Notes under the pieces: model-generated | Told to the model about the DNA's origin: nothing | Databases searched by the model: none | Seen by the model: only the letters and a program-made list of their open reading frames with translations | Part shown: positions 37,243 to 50,823 of the stretch, in pieces | How positions within the stretch are numbered: the stretch's first letter is position 1 | Layout: every line of letters begins with the position of its first letter | Program-made: the position numbers and the translations under genes | DNA from: Rusavskia elegans | Lineage: Eukaryota > Ascomycota > Lecanoromycetes > Teloschistales > Teloschistaceae | Length of the DNA: 64,000 nt | Direction: 5' to 3' | NCBI GenBank assembly: GCA_011316305.1 | Contig: SAUG01000009.1 | Location: 248,001 to 312,000, forward strand

Positions 37243-38783
37243 TTTAATAGTTATCGTCTTTTCTGTATTTTCTATAAAGGTTTTAGTATATAAATCGTTT
37301 TTATAATATAATACTATATATAAATCAGTATTTAGTATAGTATATATTATTTTATTATATTACTATAGAATTTTTTTTAATTCTATAATCTATTTCCTAA
37401 TCTCTAGCGTTTTATTTTAATACGGCCTTCGTTCCTATATCTACGCTTTTCTAAAAATCTATTTTTTTAAATTTTTTTTTATATTTATATATTATAATAC
37501 GGTCCGTACTCTATTTTTTATAAAATTTGTATTTAGTATCGGACTATTTTTTACCGCGTTTATAGTTTATAACTAATTTAGATTTTATAGATAGTAGTTA
37601 TAATTTAGATATAGTAGATAATATACTAAATAATATAATAGAGTAATATAATTAGTAGCTATAGAATTATCTAAAAATTCTATATATTATAGTAGTAGAA
37701 TACGCTAAAAGTTTAAAGAAATATATAGATTCGTTTAAAATTCTAACTTTCTAGCTATAGTATAGCCGACGATTATCTAAATAATTTTACTTTATTTCTA
37801 ATCTTTTATTCTTTATTAATTAATTACTATAATAAAATACTAATATACTATATACCGTACTATATTATATTTTATTCTATCGTTAGTTTTTCGTTTCTTT
37901 CGTTCGTTATAGCGTAATATATAGTATATATAGATTTAAATAGAAGTAATATATTAAAATAATATAATTAATCGTATAATAACGCTAAAACTATTTTAGA
38001 TAAAAAATTAATTCCGTCCTATAGAAATATAGCGAAGATTTAAGGAAATAGAATCGGAAAAGATAAAAAAAAAGGTAAAAGAAAATTTTATAGTACTATA
38101 GTACCGGTATATTCTAGAGTAGTATATTCTAAACAATCTAGCTAATAATCTATTAAAAAAAATATAAATAAAAGTTTAAAATTATCGTTTTTTAAAAAAT
38201 CTATAGATATTAAAAAGGTTTTAAACCTTTTATTTCTAAAATATCTTTCGCTAGACTATATCGCGAAATCTTTACCGATATCGTTACTATAAATATAAAT
38301 AGAGAAATTAATAGAATATAAAGTATAGTATTAATAGCTCTATAAAATACGATAGAAAAATATATAATTTCTTTTCTAATAAATAAATATATTATTTTAC
38401 TATATTACTATATATATCCGACTATATTTATTTCTTATAAGTTTTTAAATAGCTATAATCTATACTAAATATATTACTATATAGTAGAAAGACGCCTAGT
38501 TTATAAAAAGATTGATATAAAATCTAGAGATATAGCCGGAAATATATTAATAGCTAGTTAATAATAAATTCTAAAAGATTAAAAGTTTTAGAAAAAAAAT
38601 ATATATCTATAAAATTATTTAAAAAAAGATAATACTATTTATATAATATCGGTATTTAAACTAGTATAAAATAGAATATATTATCGTTTATATTATCTCT
38701 AGTTACTTTTATATTTAACTATCTAATATAATTACGAATCGGATCGGATCGGATTTCTATTAAATTTTATTCTATAACCCGAC

Positions 38784-38943
38784 TAGACTGGCTACTTCGA
38801 ACCAAAATAGCGACTCGACTTTGCGATAAATATAGCTATTATATCTAAATTACTAGTTAAAGTTTATTTCCTTCCTAATACGGTTAGAAATTCGAACCCG
38901 GAATACGAATTCGGATTCGAAACTCGATAAAACAGCCAGTCTA
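38784..38943 (-). mobile_element. 160-bp hAT-like MITE, copy 7
   Basis: TIRs TAGACTGGCT and AGCCAGTCTA. Flanking octamers AACCCGAC and AATCCGAT differ only by two C-to-T changes. Confidence 0.85.
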
Positions 38944-41040
38944 AATCCGATCCGACTTTCGATTCTAATATTAGGATTTGATTCGACTTATTTAACAGGT
39001 CGAACCGGTTCGACCCGTTAAAATTCGGGTCGGATATCCGACGGTTCGACGGGAATCCGATCCGAAGTAGCCAGATTAGTTCCGAATTAAATCTAAATTC
39101 CCGGGTTTAATCTATTAAAACTACTAAAATCTAATATAAAAATATAACTTTAATATAAAAATTAAATTAATTTATTAAAAATAAATTTTTTTAAAATAAA
39201 TATGATATTTATATATATTACTTTTATAAATAATAATTTAATTTATTAATTCATTTATTATTTTAGATTATATATAATATTATATTGATATAATTTTAAT
39301 ATTATACTATATATAAAAGATTAAGTAAATTAAATCGAGTTTCTATTAATTTCTATTTTATAATTCGATTTAATTTTTAGTTTTAATTTTAGAAATCGAC
39401 CTATATTATTTAGCTGGTCGAGTTGAACTAATTTACTAAAATTTGAATCGGATTTCCGAAATACTAATAGAAATTCGATTCGAAATAACCAGTTTACTTT
39501 TATATAATAGATTTTAGATTTTAATAAATTAATGGAATTTGTATAATATTTAATAAAATAATTTTTAAATTTAATCCGATATCTATTTTTATAATCTAAA
39601 AAATTTTCTATTTTTTTATTATTATTTTCTTTATTTTAGTTTCGATAAAAGTTAAATTTTATTATAGAATCTAGAATATTCGTAATTATATAAATTAATC
39701 TATTTTTATTTTTAATATAAAAATAATTTAAAGACTTTATATTAGTATAATTATAGAAATTTTAATATTATTTCTTTATTAATAATTCGATAATCGAACT
39801 ATTTTTTCTAATTTTATAAAATAATCGAAATATTATATAAATTCTAACGCCTGTAATTCTTAAAATTAATAAAGTAATTTTATAGAACAGTCGTATTATA
39901 TTATCTATAACGAGAAAAATTTACTATTTATTTATATTTATAATAAATTATTATATTATTATATTAATAGATTTTATAAATTTTTTTTCTATAAATTTAT
40001 AAATAAAATAGCGTAATTAATATATTCGACGAATTATAAAATATATTAAATTCTATTAAATATAAATATTTTAAATTTTATTTTTAAATTAGAAATCAGA
40101 ATCGATTCTTTTCTAGATTTCTTTAAAACGAAATTTATATTAAAAAAAAATAGAAATATGAACTATAATAATATAAACTAAAAAAAATATTAGTTTTAAA
40201 ATTTCTAAATTTTTATTATTTATATTTAATATCTTTTATAAAATTTTAGATAGACTAGTATTAATATTTTTTATTTATTTATTATTTTATTTTTAGATGA
40301 AATTTTTACTAATTATTTCTAATCTAATAATTTTAATAAATTTTTTAACTATTAGATTAATTAAATAAACTAGATAAAATAAATAGTTTTAAAATCGATT
40401 CTATTAGCTATCGAACCGAGTAAAAGTTTTTTTAAACTTTTTTTTTTATATACTATTAGAACTGATGTTATTAATAATAATATCTTGAAATTTTTACTTA
40501 TATTAAGATAATTCTAAAAGTTTTAATAGTTTCTAATACTATAAATAGTTAGAAAAGTTAGTAAAAAAAGATATAAATCTATTTAGACGTTTCTAAATTT
40601 AATATTAAATATTAATCTAATATACGAATATTTCTAGATATACGTTCTTTTATAGATTTAACTAGATATCTAATATAAAGAAAATATATTTTAAAATTTT
40701 TAAATTAGATTTAATTTACTCGCGGATAATATTATAATCGTTAGAAACTTTTTATTTAAATTATATAAAGGCGAAGAATTTTATATCTAGATAAAATACT
40801 TATAATAGTTATTTAAATTTCTTATTATTAATAGTCCGAACTAGAAGATTTAAATCTAGAAATGTTTTTATATAGATATTAGTTTAATATCATTTAATTA
40901 AAAATAGAATTGAATATAATACAATTTTTTTTCTATATATAAAATAATTTTTATATTATTTTTTTATATTACTATTAACTATTTACGCGTATAAATAATA
41001 CTTTAATAAAAGACTATAATTTACGTCGTTTGGTTATATA

Positions 41041-41520
41041 TAGATTGGCTATTTCGGGTCGGATTTTCGTTAGTATTTCGAAAATTCGATTTAAATTTTA
41101 GTAAATCGGTTTAATCCGATTTACTAAACGGTATAGATCGGTTTCTAAAATTAGAATCGAAAGTCGGATTAGATTATAAAATAGAAACTAATAGAAATCG
41201 AATTTAATCTACTAAATTTTTATATTATATATAAATACTAATATTATTATAATATAATAATAAATTTAATATAAAATAATATTATAATTAAAAAATATAA
41301 ATAATTATTTTTAAAAGTAATATATATAAATAGAATCTTAATTCGAAAAGAATTTATTAATAATAAATAAATATAATTTATATACTAAAAATATTCTTTT
41401 ATATTAGATTTTAGTAGTTTTAGTAAATTAAACCCGAATTTTCGAGTTCGATCCGGAATCGATTCGAATCGAATCGGTTTTTCTAATCTAAATTCGAAAT
41501 TCGATCCGATAACCAATCTA
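41041..41520 (+). mobile_element. 480-bp hAT-like element
   Basis: It starts TAGATTGGCTATTTCGGG and ends AACCAATCTA, and matches the 495-bp element at 17,868-18,362 end to end. I do not see a convincing target duplication. Confidence 0.65.
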
Positions 41521-41814
41521 ATTATTTGGTAAATTAAAATATTAAGATTTTTTTATAGTAGATATATTAAAAGAATTGGAAACTATAAAATGGCCAAAAT
41601 TTTCAAAATATTTATAATATATAATTTTAGATAGATCGTCTATCGTTAAAGCTATCTAGTAGAATTTATATAACTATTTCGACTATATATATTCTTTTGC
41701 TTTTTTCGATTGAAATAAATTTATTAATTTTTTATGGAATTTATTTTAAATACTAATAGCTATAGAAATACTAAACTATTAATATTCGAATTTTTTATAA
41801 TAATTAAACTTTCT

Positions 41815-44800
41815 CGCCGGAATGGTATAAATTGGTCTAGATTTTGAAAATTAAAATCTATATTATTAGAGTTTAGTAGATAAAGGTATAGAGGAAAATA
41901 GTATAGGTTTTTAGATTAGAAAATAATAGAATTAACCCAAAAAATCTAGATATATACAAAATTTTTTTTCTACGATATATAATTAAAGATAACTTTCGAA
42001 TAATTAATATAAATTTCGAATAATTAATTAACTTTTATACTATCTTACGATAAAAATATAAATAGAATTTATTAATACGTTTTCGGTAGTAAAACGTATA
42101 GAATATAACTCGCGTAATTTATTTTATATATAGTCCTACTACTATATAGCTCTATCTGTTTTTTTACTAGCGTTTTTAATTTCCGGATTTCTTTTTATAC
42201 CCGTTTCTATATATCCGCTAGCTTTTATATAACTGTCTATACTAGCTGGTTTTCTATTAATTTCTAGATTTCTTTCGATATTAGTTCTACTAGTTTACTA
42301 GTATATTTCGAGACGAACAGCGCTGGTTATTTTCGAATATTTCTATAAATTCTCTATTCTACGCTTCTTCGGTATATAGAGTAAAACGAGGTATTTAGCG
42401 TTCTTTTATATAATAGTAACGCGTTTCGTATAGATATATATAAGATTTAGAGTAAAGATATATTAGAAAATATTATAATAGTTATTAAAACTAATATATA
42501 CCTTCGAACTATATAACTAAAATAGCGTCGAATACTTTTTTTAATATTTCTACTACTAGCTTTTAAAATCGTAGACTATTAGATTAAAGTTTTAGATCTT
42601 CTACGATCTTTTAGACTAAATATAGAAAAAAAGTACGCGGTATTAATAGATTTATAGTTTTTTATAATTTTTTAATATCGCGAAGTACGGCCGCTAAAGT
42701 TAATAAAATTTTCGTTTCTATGGAATAATTTATAGGATAAAGTAAAGTATAGAAATATTTACTACTAGCTTTTAAACGTCGAATATACGGACTATTTATA
42801 GTTAATCTTCTATTTAAAAAACGTATTTGGATCTTTATACGTATATTTTCTTTCGGAATTTTAATAGATATTTTATTAGTTTTTTTAATCTCGAATAGTA
42901 GATTTCTATAGTCTATATTCGTTGTTTTTATAGATATTAAAATCTTATCTTTTTTATTTTAAAAAGCGCGGGTTATAGTAGTAGAATTTAAAAATAGATA
43001 GTTTTTATCTATCGTTGAATAGATTATAAACTAGTTATATTAAAGGGTTTTTAGATAAAATTTAGATAAATAAAGCCTATATATTATCGATACTAGCGGC
43101 AATAAAGTTAGACGCTAGATTTAATATCGTTAACTCGTTAACTATTTCTACTATAAAAATTATTATTTTTATAAATCTAAAAATATAGATTATTTTTTAT
43201 ATTTAATAATTATTTAAAATAATAGACGTTTTAAATACGCTTTATACTACTATAGATACTCGAGCTATAGTTATAATATCTAAAAATCGTAAAAGAATTT
43301 TATTATATAAAATAAAACGCGAGATATTAACTAGCTTTAAAATATTAAAAAATCGAATTATAGTAGATTTAGCCGTCTAATTAGTTCTTAAAGTAAATAT
43401 AAAAAAGAAAACGATTATTCTATTAATTTTTATATAATCGCCTCGCGAAGCCGTATAGATAGCTATATCGAATATAAATAAAAATTAAATAGAGTAATAT
43501 GTATAGACTGTAAAGCTTATAACTATACTATTATTAATTTAAAAAAACAGCCTATCTATAAATATATATCCGAAAACTAAAAAAGAAATATAGAAAAATA
43601 ATATAGATAGTAGATAACTGCGAAGAGATAAATTATACTTTTATATTATAATATATCGAGAAAATTAACCCGATATATAGATATATAAAAAATATTTATA
43701 CTTTTCTTTGTACTATTAAAAGCGGATTACTTTTTAATATATAAAATTAGATTTTTAATTCTATAAAAAATAATCCGAATTAGATCGATATTAATAATAA
43801 AAAGGCGAGCTATCGTATATAGTACTATTATATTTAACTATAGAACTAATATTTTATAGATTTTATATTCGACGCTTTAGTTACTATATTTAATAGTAAA
43901 AAATTTATAATTCTAAAAGTTTCCGCCGAATAACTATAAATTTTAAAGATAGAAAACGAAACTATAAAGGATTTTTATCGATAGCTATAGATCTTTAAAA
44001 CTATATAGTCCATTTAGACCTAAACTATCTATTATTTTAAAAATAAATTACGTTATACTAATATATACTATTATAGTATAACCTTATATATTTTCGATTA
44101 CTAATTAGAAAATAATAATAATATTAAAATAATTCGTCTATAGAATTACTATATTTAGCTATATTAATTTATATACCGAAATATTTAATTTTCAATACCT
44201 GGTTAAAAAAGAAAATTAGCTTTTAGTAACTATTTTATAAAATATTCAATATACTAATTATAATTTAGGCCTATTTATTTTCTAATATATTATTATCTGT
44301 TTATAAAATATTTAATAATATAGATTTAGCTATCTAAAGGAATCTAGTTTCCTATTAATATATATTAACGAAAGATATCGAAGATCGAAATAATAGTTAA
44401 ATCGAATTACCCGGCCCGATATACTAGTAGAATATTTATTTCGATTCTAATTCTTTTCTCGATAAATAGATATTAGATAAAGATATTTAAGGAGCGGTTT
44501 ATATCTACTATTTTATAAAATAGCGATTTAGCGTTTATATCTCCATCGATACGGCCCGCCTTTCTACTAGAAAAGAAAAAATTAATATAAACGAAGTAAA
44601 ATAGAATATAATTAGTAAAATTAGTCGGTATTATATAGAGACGTTTCGGAACTACGTAATTTTATTATAAGAAATACTTCTAAAATATTTTTATACCTAT
44701 AATAACTAGCTATATTAATAAAGATAGAAGTTAGATATTTAAACTTGGCTATCTAGAGAGTTATATACTTTTAATAATATACGAAATCTACTAAAATCAG

Positions 44801-46600
44801 AATTATTCTATATAATATTTTATATATTAAATATACGTTTATAGATTTTTAATTTTTTAGAATACGCGATATTTTTTAATAGTCCTAATTAATTATATAT
44901 CTTTCGATAGAAATATTATCTTTTTTATAAAGAAAATATATAGTTAAATAATTATCTTAAATTATTTTAAATTCTATTAAGACGGAAATCGTATAGTAAA
45001 ACTATACTTTCGAATTCGATTAATAAATAAATCTCGGCCGCCTTTTATAGTATTTTAAATACTACTAATTAGATTTTTAGATCGCCTTTCTATTCTATTA
45101 TTATAATTTCTTTAATAAACTATTAAAACGATCTTTTTAAAAAGATTAATTCGGTTATCTTTTATAGGTTCCGGATTTCGCGGAATAATATATCTAGAAT
45201 AATAGTAATTTACTATTTAATTTTTATAAATTATATAGAAACGCGGGTATATTTAGATAGTATTTAATAGGATATTATTAAAATCTATTTTTATATTTTC
45301 GAAACCTATTTAAAGGTTTTTCGACTTTAAATTAACGCGGAATTTTACCGTCGATATTACTTCGCTTTATTAGAAAAGATTTTAAAAACCTAGTTTTCTT
45401 CCTAATAAATTTATAATATCTAGAAAACGCGGTATTAGATATTTTTTTAGATACTATATTCTACTATAATTTATTAAAAATCTAATTTAAATTATTCGAT
45501 ATTTAAATCCGCGCGTATTTATTATAGCGTTATTCTATCGGTTTAGATAATAGTATTACTAAAGAAAAAAAAGATCTTTTAATCTTTTTATTTAAGTCGA
45601 AAGTATAGATTTTAGAGTTTATTATATTAGTAATTTCGTCGATTATAGCTAATAGCTAAAGATTAATAGTATTACCGATATCTATTTTCCGTATTAATAA
45701 TTAATAATAGAGTATTTTTATAGATTAAAAAAAATAGCTAAAGATTTCTAGAACTAGTATTAGTAAAACTAATAAAATAACAGATATAATACTAGTATCG
45801 GCGCTTTTCTATTCCGAAATTCTATTATATTTAAGATTTTATAGTTAGCTATATAATATTACTTATAGAATAATATAGATTATATTAAATAATCGACGTT
45901 TTATTCTATAAATCTATATCTAATAGCTTAATATTAAATTTAATATTAAGAAAAATATACTCTAATATATTATCCTATTTATCTAGCCGTTTATAAAGTC
46001 GAAGAATAAACTTTTAGAATATAGTAACTACTATTTTAATATAGCGGATTTATATTTAAAAATAAATAACTTTCTATTTTCAAATCCGCTATAACTACTA
46101 TTTATTGACTATCGGTATCGATTTAATAGCTAGAGAGAAACTAGAATAAAGGTAGAAAGAAATTTAACGCTGGTATAGAAAAACGGGAAAATAGCGGTAA
46201 AAGATAAAAAATAGATAATAGTTAATAGAAAAAAGTATTATTCTAGAAGCTAGTTTTTCTAGTATTAGAATAAAACTATAAAAAATTAGTAAAATATTTT
46301 AATATCTTTTTATATAATCTCTCCGAATCTCCATATAATAATCTAATATAGTTTTAATTTCGACGAAACTAAATAATAAAACGAGAGAAAAATATAATAG
46401 AATACTAAAAAGACGTTAGTAAAAGATTAAAGTTACTAGTTTTTTTTAGCGAAGCTATCGATTTAATAGACTTTTATTATTAGATACTAGTTTTTATTAC
46501 AGCGGAATTAAAAGGCCTAGTAGTATTTTAAATAATAAAAAATATAAATAGAAAAAAAATTATTTTTTAAAACTTTCTTTTATACTGGTAATTAGATATA
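41815..46600 (-). pseudogene. Decayed mobile element A (inverted relative of 51,900-56,760)
   Basis: The reverse complement of about 42,380-42,980 matches about 54,330-54,900 over several hundred bases. On the minus strand, 42,000-42,830 still shows long nearly open stretches, including NRRLTINSPYIRRLKAS and ETKILLTLAAVLRDIKKL, with stop codons mostly of the kind produced by RIP from Gln or Trp codons. I cannot assign it to a known transposase family. Limits are approximate. Confidence 0.5.
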
Positions 46601-47121
46601 ATACGACTATTATTCTCGAGATATTATCTATAATTAATAGTAATAGCGAGGCTAAATTATCTTAATAATTAGCGAGACTAAATTTCTAGTAGTCGGATAT
46701 TAGTAATATTACTAGATCAGCAGATAGTTATCGAATTATTAATAAAAACTATAAATATTATATATACGAAACTTTCTATTAGAACGAGTTTCTAGTATAG
46801 TAGAATAAAACCGAATAGGCTATTGTAAATACTATATAACTAGAAAAATATTTCGAAAGACTTAATATATATTTTAATAGTTTTAAAAAGGTAACCGTTT
46901 AGATATATTTCTATAAAATTACCTGGATATTAAATAGTAAACTAAGAATTTACTATAAATACTACAGATATATTATCGGCTATTTTTCTATCGGATATAA
47001 ATCAATAATAATAGATAACTATTTCGGAACGAAAAAATATAAAAATAAATCTTTATTAAAAGATTTAGTACTAATTAAAGTTGTATTTAAATAGATATAT
47101 ATATATATATAATATTACGTA

Positions 47122-47270
47122 TAGATTGGCCGTCGAATCGGATTTCGAATCTAGATTGGCTAATCCGACCCAATCCGAGTCGGGTCGGGTTATTATAGGG
47201 TTCGACCCGCTAAGACTCGGATCGGATACCCGACGGTTCGACGGAAACCCGACCCGAAGTGGCCAGACTA
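47122..47270 (+). mobile_element. 149-bp hAT-like MITE
   Basis: Ends TAGATTGGCCGTCG and GTGGCCAGACTA. Flanking octamers ATTACGTA and TTTACGTA match at seven of eight. Its left and right ends match the two ends of the 2.3-kb element, so it looks like a minimal deletion derivative. It is unusually GC-rich for the arm (many CCGACCC blocks). Confidence 0.8.
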
Positions 47271-47336
47271 TTTACGTAGAATATTATATCTATTATTTTT
47301 ATAATTTATTTATAAAAAGCTATTAGTAAAAACGTA

Positions 47337-47967
47337 TATCAGCGGATTTTAAAATAGATTTTCAGATTAGACCGGCTGACAGCTATTTTAATTCAAATAA
47401 TCCAAATAATCTAATTAATCTAAATAATTTAAAAATCTAAAAAATAGATTTTTAATAGATTGGAGCTCTAATAGTATCTATAGTATAAATTTCTATTTAG
47501 TAAACCGCCTAAAATAGAATCTATATATAAGCTAAAAATAAACCTATATAATTTAAATTAAAAATAAAGTTTAGCGGCCGCCGCTAAAAGCGGAAATAAC
47601 GGAAATCGAATATCTATTTAATAAACTATACTAGACCTATTCTAGTTAGATTCTAGTAAAGAAACCTAATATTTTCGATCTAGACGAAGTAAGCCTAGCG
47701 GTATATATAGGCGTATATAGGCCTACTAACTAATAAGGACTTAAATAAATTTAAAATCGAATCTCTAAATCTTTTTAGCCGGTCTTAGCCGTTTTAGCTA
47801 TTTAGCTATTTTAGTCGTCTTAGCCGCGCAGCTACGTAGCTTCGGGTATACCCGAAACCGGCTAATAAGCCGTTTATAAGCCGCTTTCAGCCGTACCGGC
47901 TAAGAACCGGCTAAGACGGCTAAAACGGCTAAAACCGACTTTAAGCCGATTTTAGAAAATGCTGATA
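47337..47967 (-). mobile_element. TATCAGC-family MITE, copy 2
   Basis: Inverted 631-bp copy, TATCAGCGG to GCTGATA, flanked by TA. It sits inside the hAT transposase remnant. Confidence 0.8.
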
Positions 47968-50181
47968 TATTCGCGGAAAAACTTTCCAGAGGTTTTTATA
48001 TAATAGATAGTTACGATAGATTAGAATTTTAATATTATCGAATTTATTAATACCTTTTATATATTAAACTATTTAGATTCTAAAATAATTTTTATTTTAC
48101 CGTCGACTATATATAATAAGATTATTAATAACGTCGCCGATATTAAATAAAGGTTATTAGAATTTCTTTCTAATAAAACTAAAGTTTTAATTATTTTAGA
48201 TAATTAGTCGGTAAGTAATCGCTAGTCCTATATATTAATAATCGGTTTTTTTATCGATAAAAATTAGATTTAATACTAGATTTTTATCGGATTTAAATTT
48301 ATATTAGAAAGCTATATAGATATTATATTATCCAAAATTTATTTAAAGATTATTAAAAAATATTTATCAGTTAATCGAATCTTTACTATTACGATCGATA
48401 ATACCGATAATAATAAAACTATATTCGCTAACGCGGTTAAATATTTTAAGTAATTTATCGAATATATTATTTATATTAATAATAATAAATGGAATAATAT
48501 AGACTAGGAGGATATATTTAATAATAACTATTTTACTATATTGTCCGCTCGAATCGATTACGTTTCCGGTATTAATAGCGTTAAAAATCCGATTATCTAT
48601 ATCCTATATCTAATATATATACTTTAACTAGTATTAAAAGTACTATTCGGCTATTTTAAAATTAAATCTATTAATAAATAGTTCTCGAAAAATTAGAATA
48701 AGGATTATAATCCGGGTATCGTTACTAACGCGGATCGTAGACTATCGATAATTCTAGTTAAAATAACCCTTCGATATTTATTTACTTAGTTTATTTAAAT
48801 TCTATATATATAATATACGAATTTATTTTATATAAAGTCTTATATAATATATAATATACTATAAAGTTTATATTTTCTTTTTAAATTATATCTGAAATTA
48901 TTTTATATAAAGTTCTACGTCTTCTATAAAGTTCTATATTATTTATATTAGCTATATAATCTATTTTCGAAATTATTTTATATTAAATTCTACTTTTATT
49001 ACGTTATTAAAATTTATCGACGAATCTAGTTTAGATCTATTTCTAATTTTTTCTAGACTAGAAAAATAAATATCTGAATTAATACGAGTAGCTAATATAA
49101 AGATAAATTCCGAAAGCTATAACTAATAAAAATAGCTAAAGTTCAAGCTTCGCTAATAATTAATATACGATCTAATATTAAATAGAAAATAATTTATTAT
49201 TAGAAAACTTTAAATCCTTTTTAGAGTATTAATATATAGTAGGATTTAATATATTATATATTAATCCGTATATTTATTTTTTATAACGAAATTTATAAGA
49301 TTTTAAAATACTAAAATACTATCTAGTAAAAGTTTAATAATAAAAAATAGAATTAAATTCGATATCTAATCTAAATCTTTAGGACTTTTTATATTTTTAT
49401 AAAGATATTAAATATTATAAAAGAGTCTATAACTTATTTATTTTATAGATCTATACTAAGTTATTTAATTATATATAAAATACTAAAATATAACTTCGAA
49501 AAAAGCGGGTCTTTTAGAAAAAAGAACTTCTCGAAGTTTTAGACGCGGCTTCTACTAAATTTTCTTACTATTATAGTAAAATTTAAAGTAGTTTAGAATT
49601 ATTTTATAGATAAACGGTTTTATTATATCTATTATTCAGATTATTACTAATTAATAATATATTTTAGACCGAGGATACTAATAATAGTAAATTTTAGAAA
49701 GATATTTATTAGAATATATTATAGAAAACGTATTATATCTATCGCGATCGGTTTTTTAAAATTATATTAGAATTAGAAAAGATATTTAACTAATAAAATT
49801 TCTAGAAAATCGAAACGTTTAAAGACTATCTAGCTAAAGATAGTCTATAGTATTTAGACGAAAACGATAATAAATTTATAGTTTATAAAAATTAAAATAA
49901 ATATAATTCGGATATTTACTATTTATTTTATTTATCTATTTTCTATTTATTTCTTTCTATTTCTATAGTTTAATTAGAAAAAATAAATTTATTTTTAACT
50001 AATAGTATAAACTAGAGCTTCGATTTTCTATTTTTGTACGGGTTATATACGATATCTTTACTATTATTTTATCCGGAGTTATAAACGAGATATTATTTTC
50101 TATTATATTTAGAATCTAAAGCGATTATAAATTATATTATCTATTAATAATTAAAGCGAAGATAATCTTTTACTAATACTA

Positions 50182-50805
50182 TATCAGCATTTCCTAAAAC
50201 CGGCTTAAAGCCGGTCTTAACCGTCTTAGCCGTCTTAGCCAGTTCTTAGCCGGTATAGCTAAAAGCGGCTTATAAGCGGCTTATTAGCCGGTTTCGGATA
50301 TACCCGAAGCTACGTAGCTGCGCGGCTTAGACGGCTAAGACGGCTAAACGGCTAAGACGGCTAAGAAAATTTAAAGATTCGATTTTAAACTTATTTAAAT
50401 CTTTATTAGTAGTTAGTAGGCCTATATACGCCTATATATAATACTAGGCTAGCTTCGTCTAGATCGAAAATATTAGGTTTCTTTACTAGAATCTAACTAG
50501 ATTAGGTCTAGCGTAGTTTATTAAATAGATATTCGACTTCCGTTATTCCCGCTTTTAGCGGCGGCCGCTAAACCTTATTTTTAAGTTAGGTTATATAGGC
50601 TTATTTTTAGCTTATATATAGATTCTATTTTAGGCTATTTATTAAGTAGATATTCGTACTATAGATACTATTAGAGCTCTAATCTATCAAAAATCTACTT
50701 TTTAGATTTTTAGATTATTTAGATTAATTGGATTATTTGGATTATTTAGATTAAGATAGCTGTCAGCCGGTCTAATTTAAAAATCCATTTTAGAATCCGC
50801 TGATA
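50182..50805 (+). mobile_element. TATCAGC-family MITE, copy 3
   Basis: A 624-bp copy with both termini intact (TATCAGC, GCTGATA) and TA on each side. It lies just beyond the hAT transposase remnant in opposite orientation to copy 2. Confidence 0.8.
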
Positions 50806-50823
50806 TATTTTAAAAAAAGATAA

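Larger units (their letters stand above)
35668..39078. mobile_element. 2.3-2.5-kb hAT-like element, copy 2, with three insertions
   Basis: Ends TAGACTGGCCGTCGG and AGTAGCCAGATTA, with flanking octamers ATTCCGAA and GTTCCGAA (seven of eight). The interior matches copy 1 (6,655-8,933). It is interrupted by the TATCAGC MITE at 35,852-36,465 and by 160-bp MITEs at 37,083-37,242 and 38,784-38,943. Around 36,500-36,850 the minus strand keeps a mostly open frame (ISYSGNIANKYI and neighbouring residues), the best trace of its former protein. Confidence 0.8.
35567..39496. mobile_element. Outer short hAT-like element of a four-family nest
   Basis: Left fragment 35,567-35,667 (starts TAGACTGATTGTCGG) and right fragment 39,079-39,496 (ends AACCAGTTTA) together resemble the 544-bp element at 11,439-11,982. 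Flanking octamers TTTCTATA and CTTTTATA agree at six of eight positions. A second, larger element has inserted between the fragments. Confidence 0.75.
46690..50165 (+). pseudogene. hAT transposase pseudogene, interrupted
   Basis: In one frame from about 48,025 to 48,800 the decayed sequence reads like the catalytic half of a hAT transposase: LLEFLSNKTKVLIILDN then SVSNR.SYILIIGFFIDKN, RIFTITIDNTDNNKTIFANA and IL.LVLKVLFGYFKIKSINK. These are the segments expected around the first Asp, the TxDNAxNN-like box and the following AH.L.L..K region. In-frame stops fall where Trp or Gln is expected, as RIP predicts. A possible zinc-finger-like N-terminal part (46,700-47,080) lies upstream, separated by a 149-bp hAT-like element and a TATCAGC MITE. 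The far C-terminal part is not readable by eye. Confidence 0.6.

Noticed and set aside
47081..47326. 81-codon plus-strand open frame
   Set aside because: It runs across a 149-bp hAT-like MITE and AT-rich flank; the composition is that of the element, not a gene.
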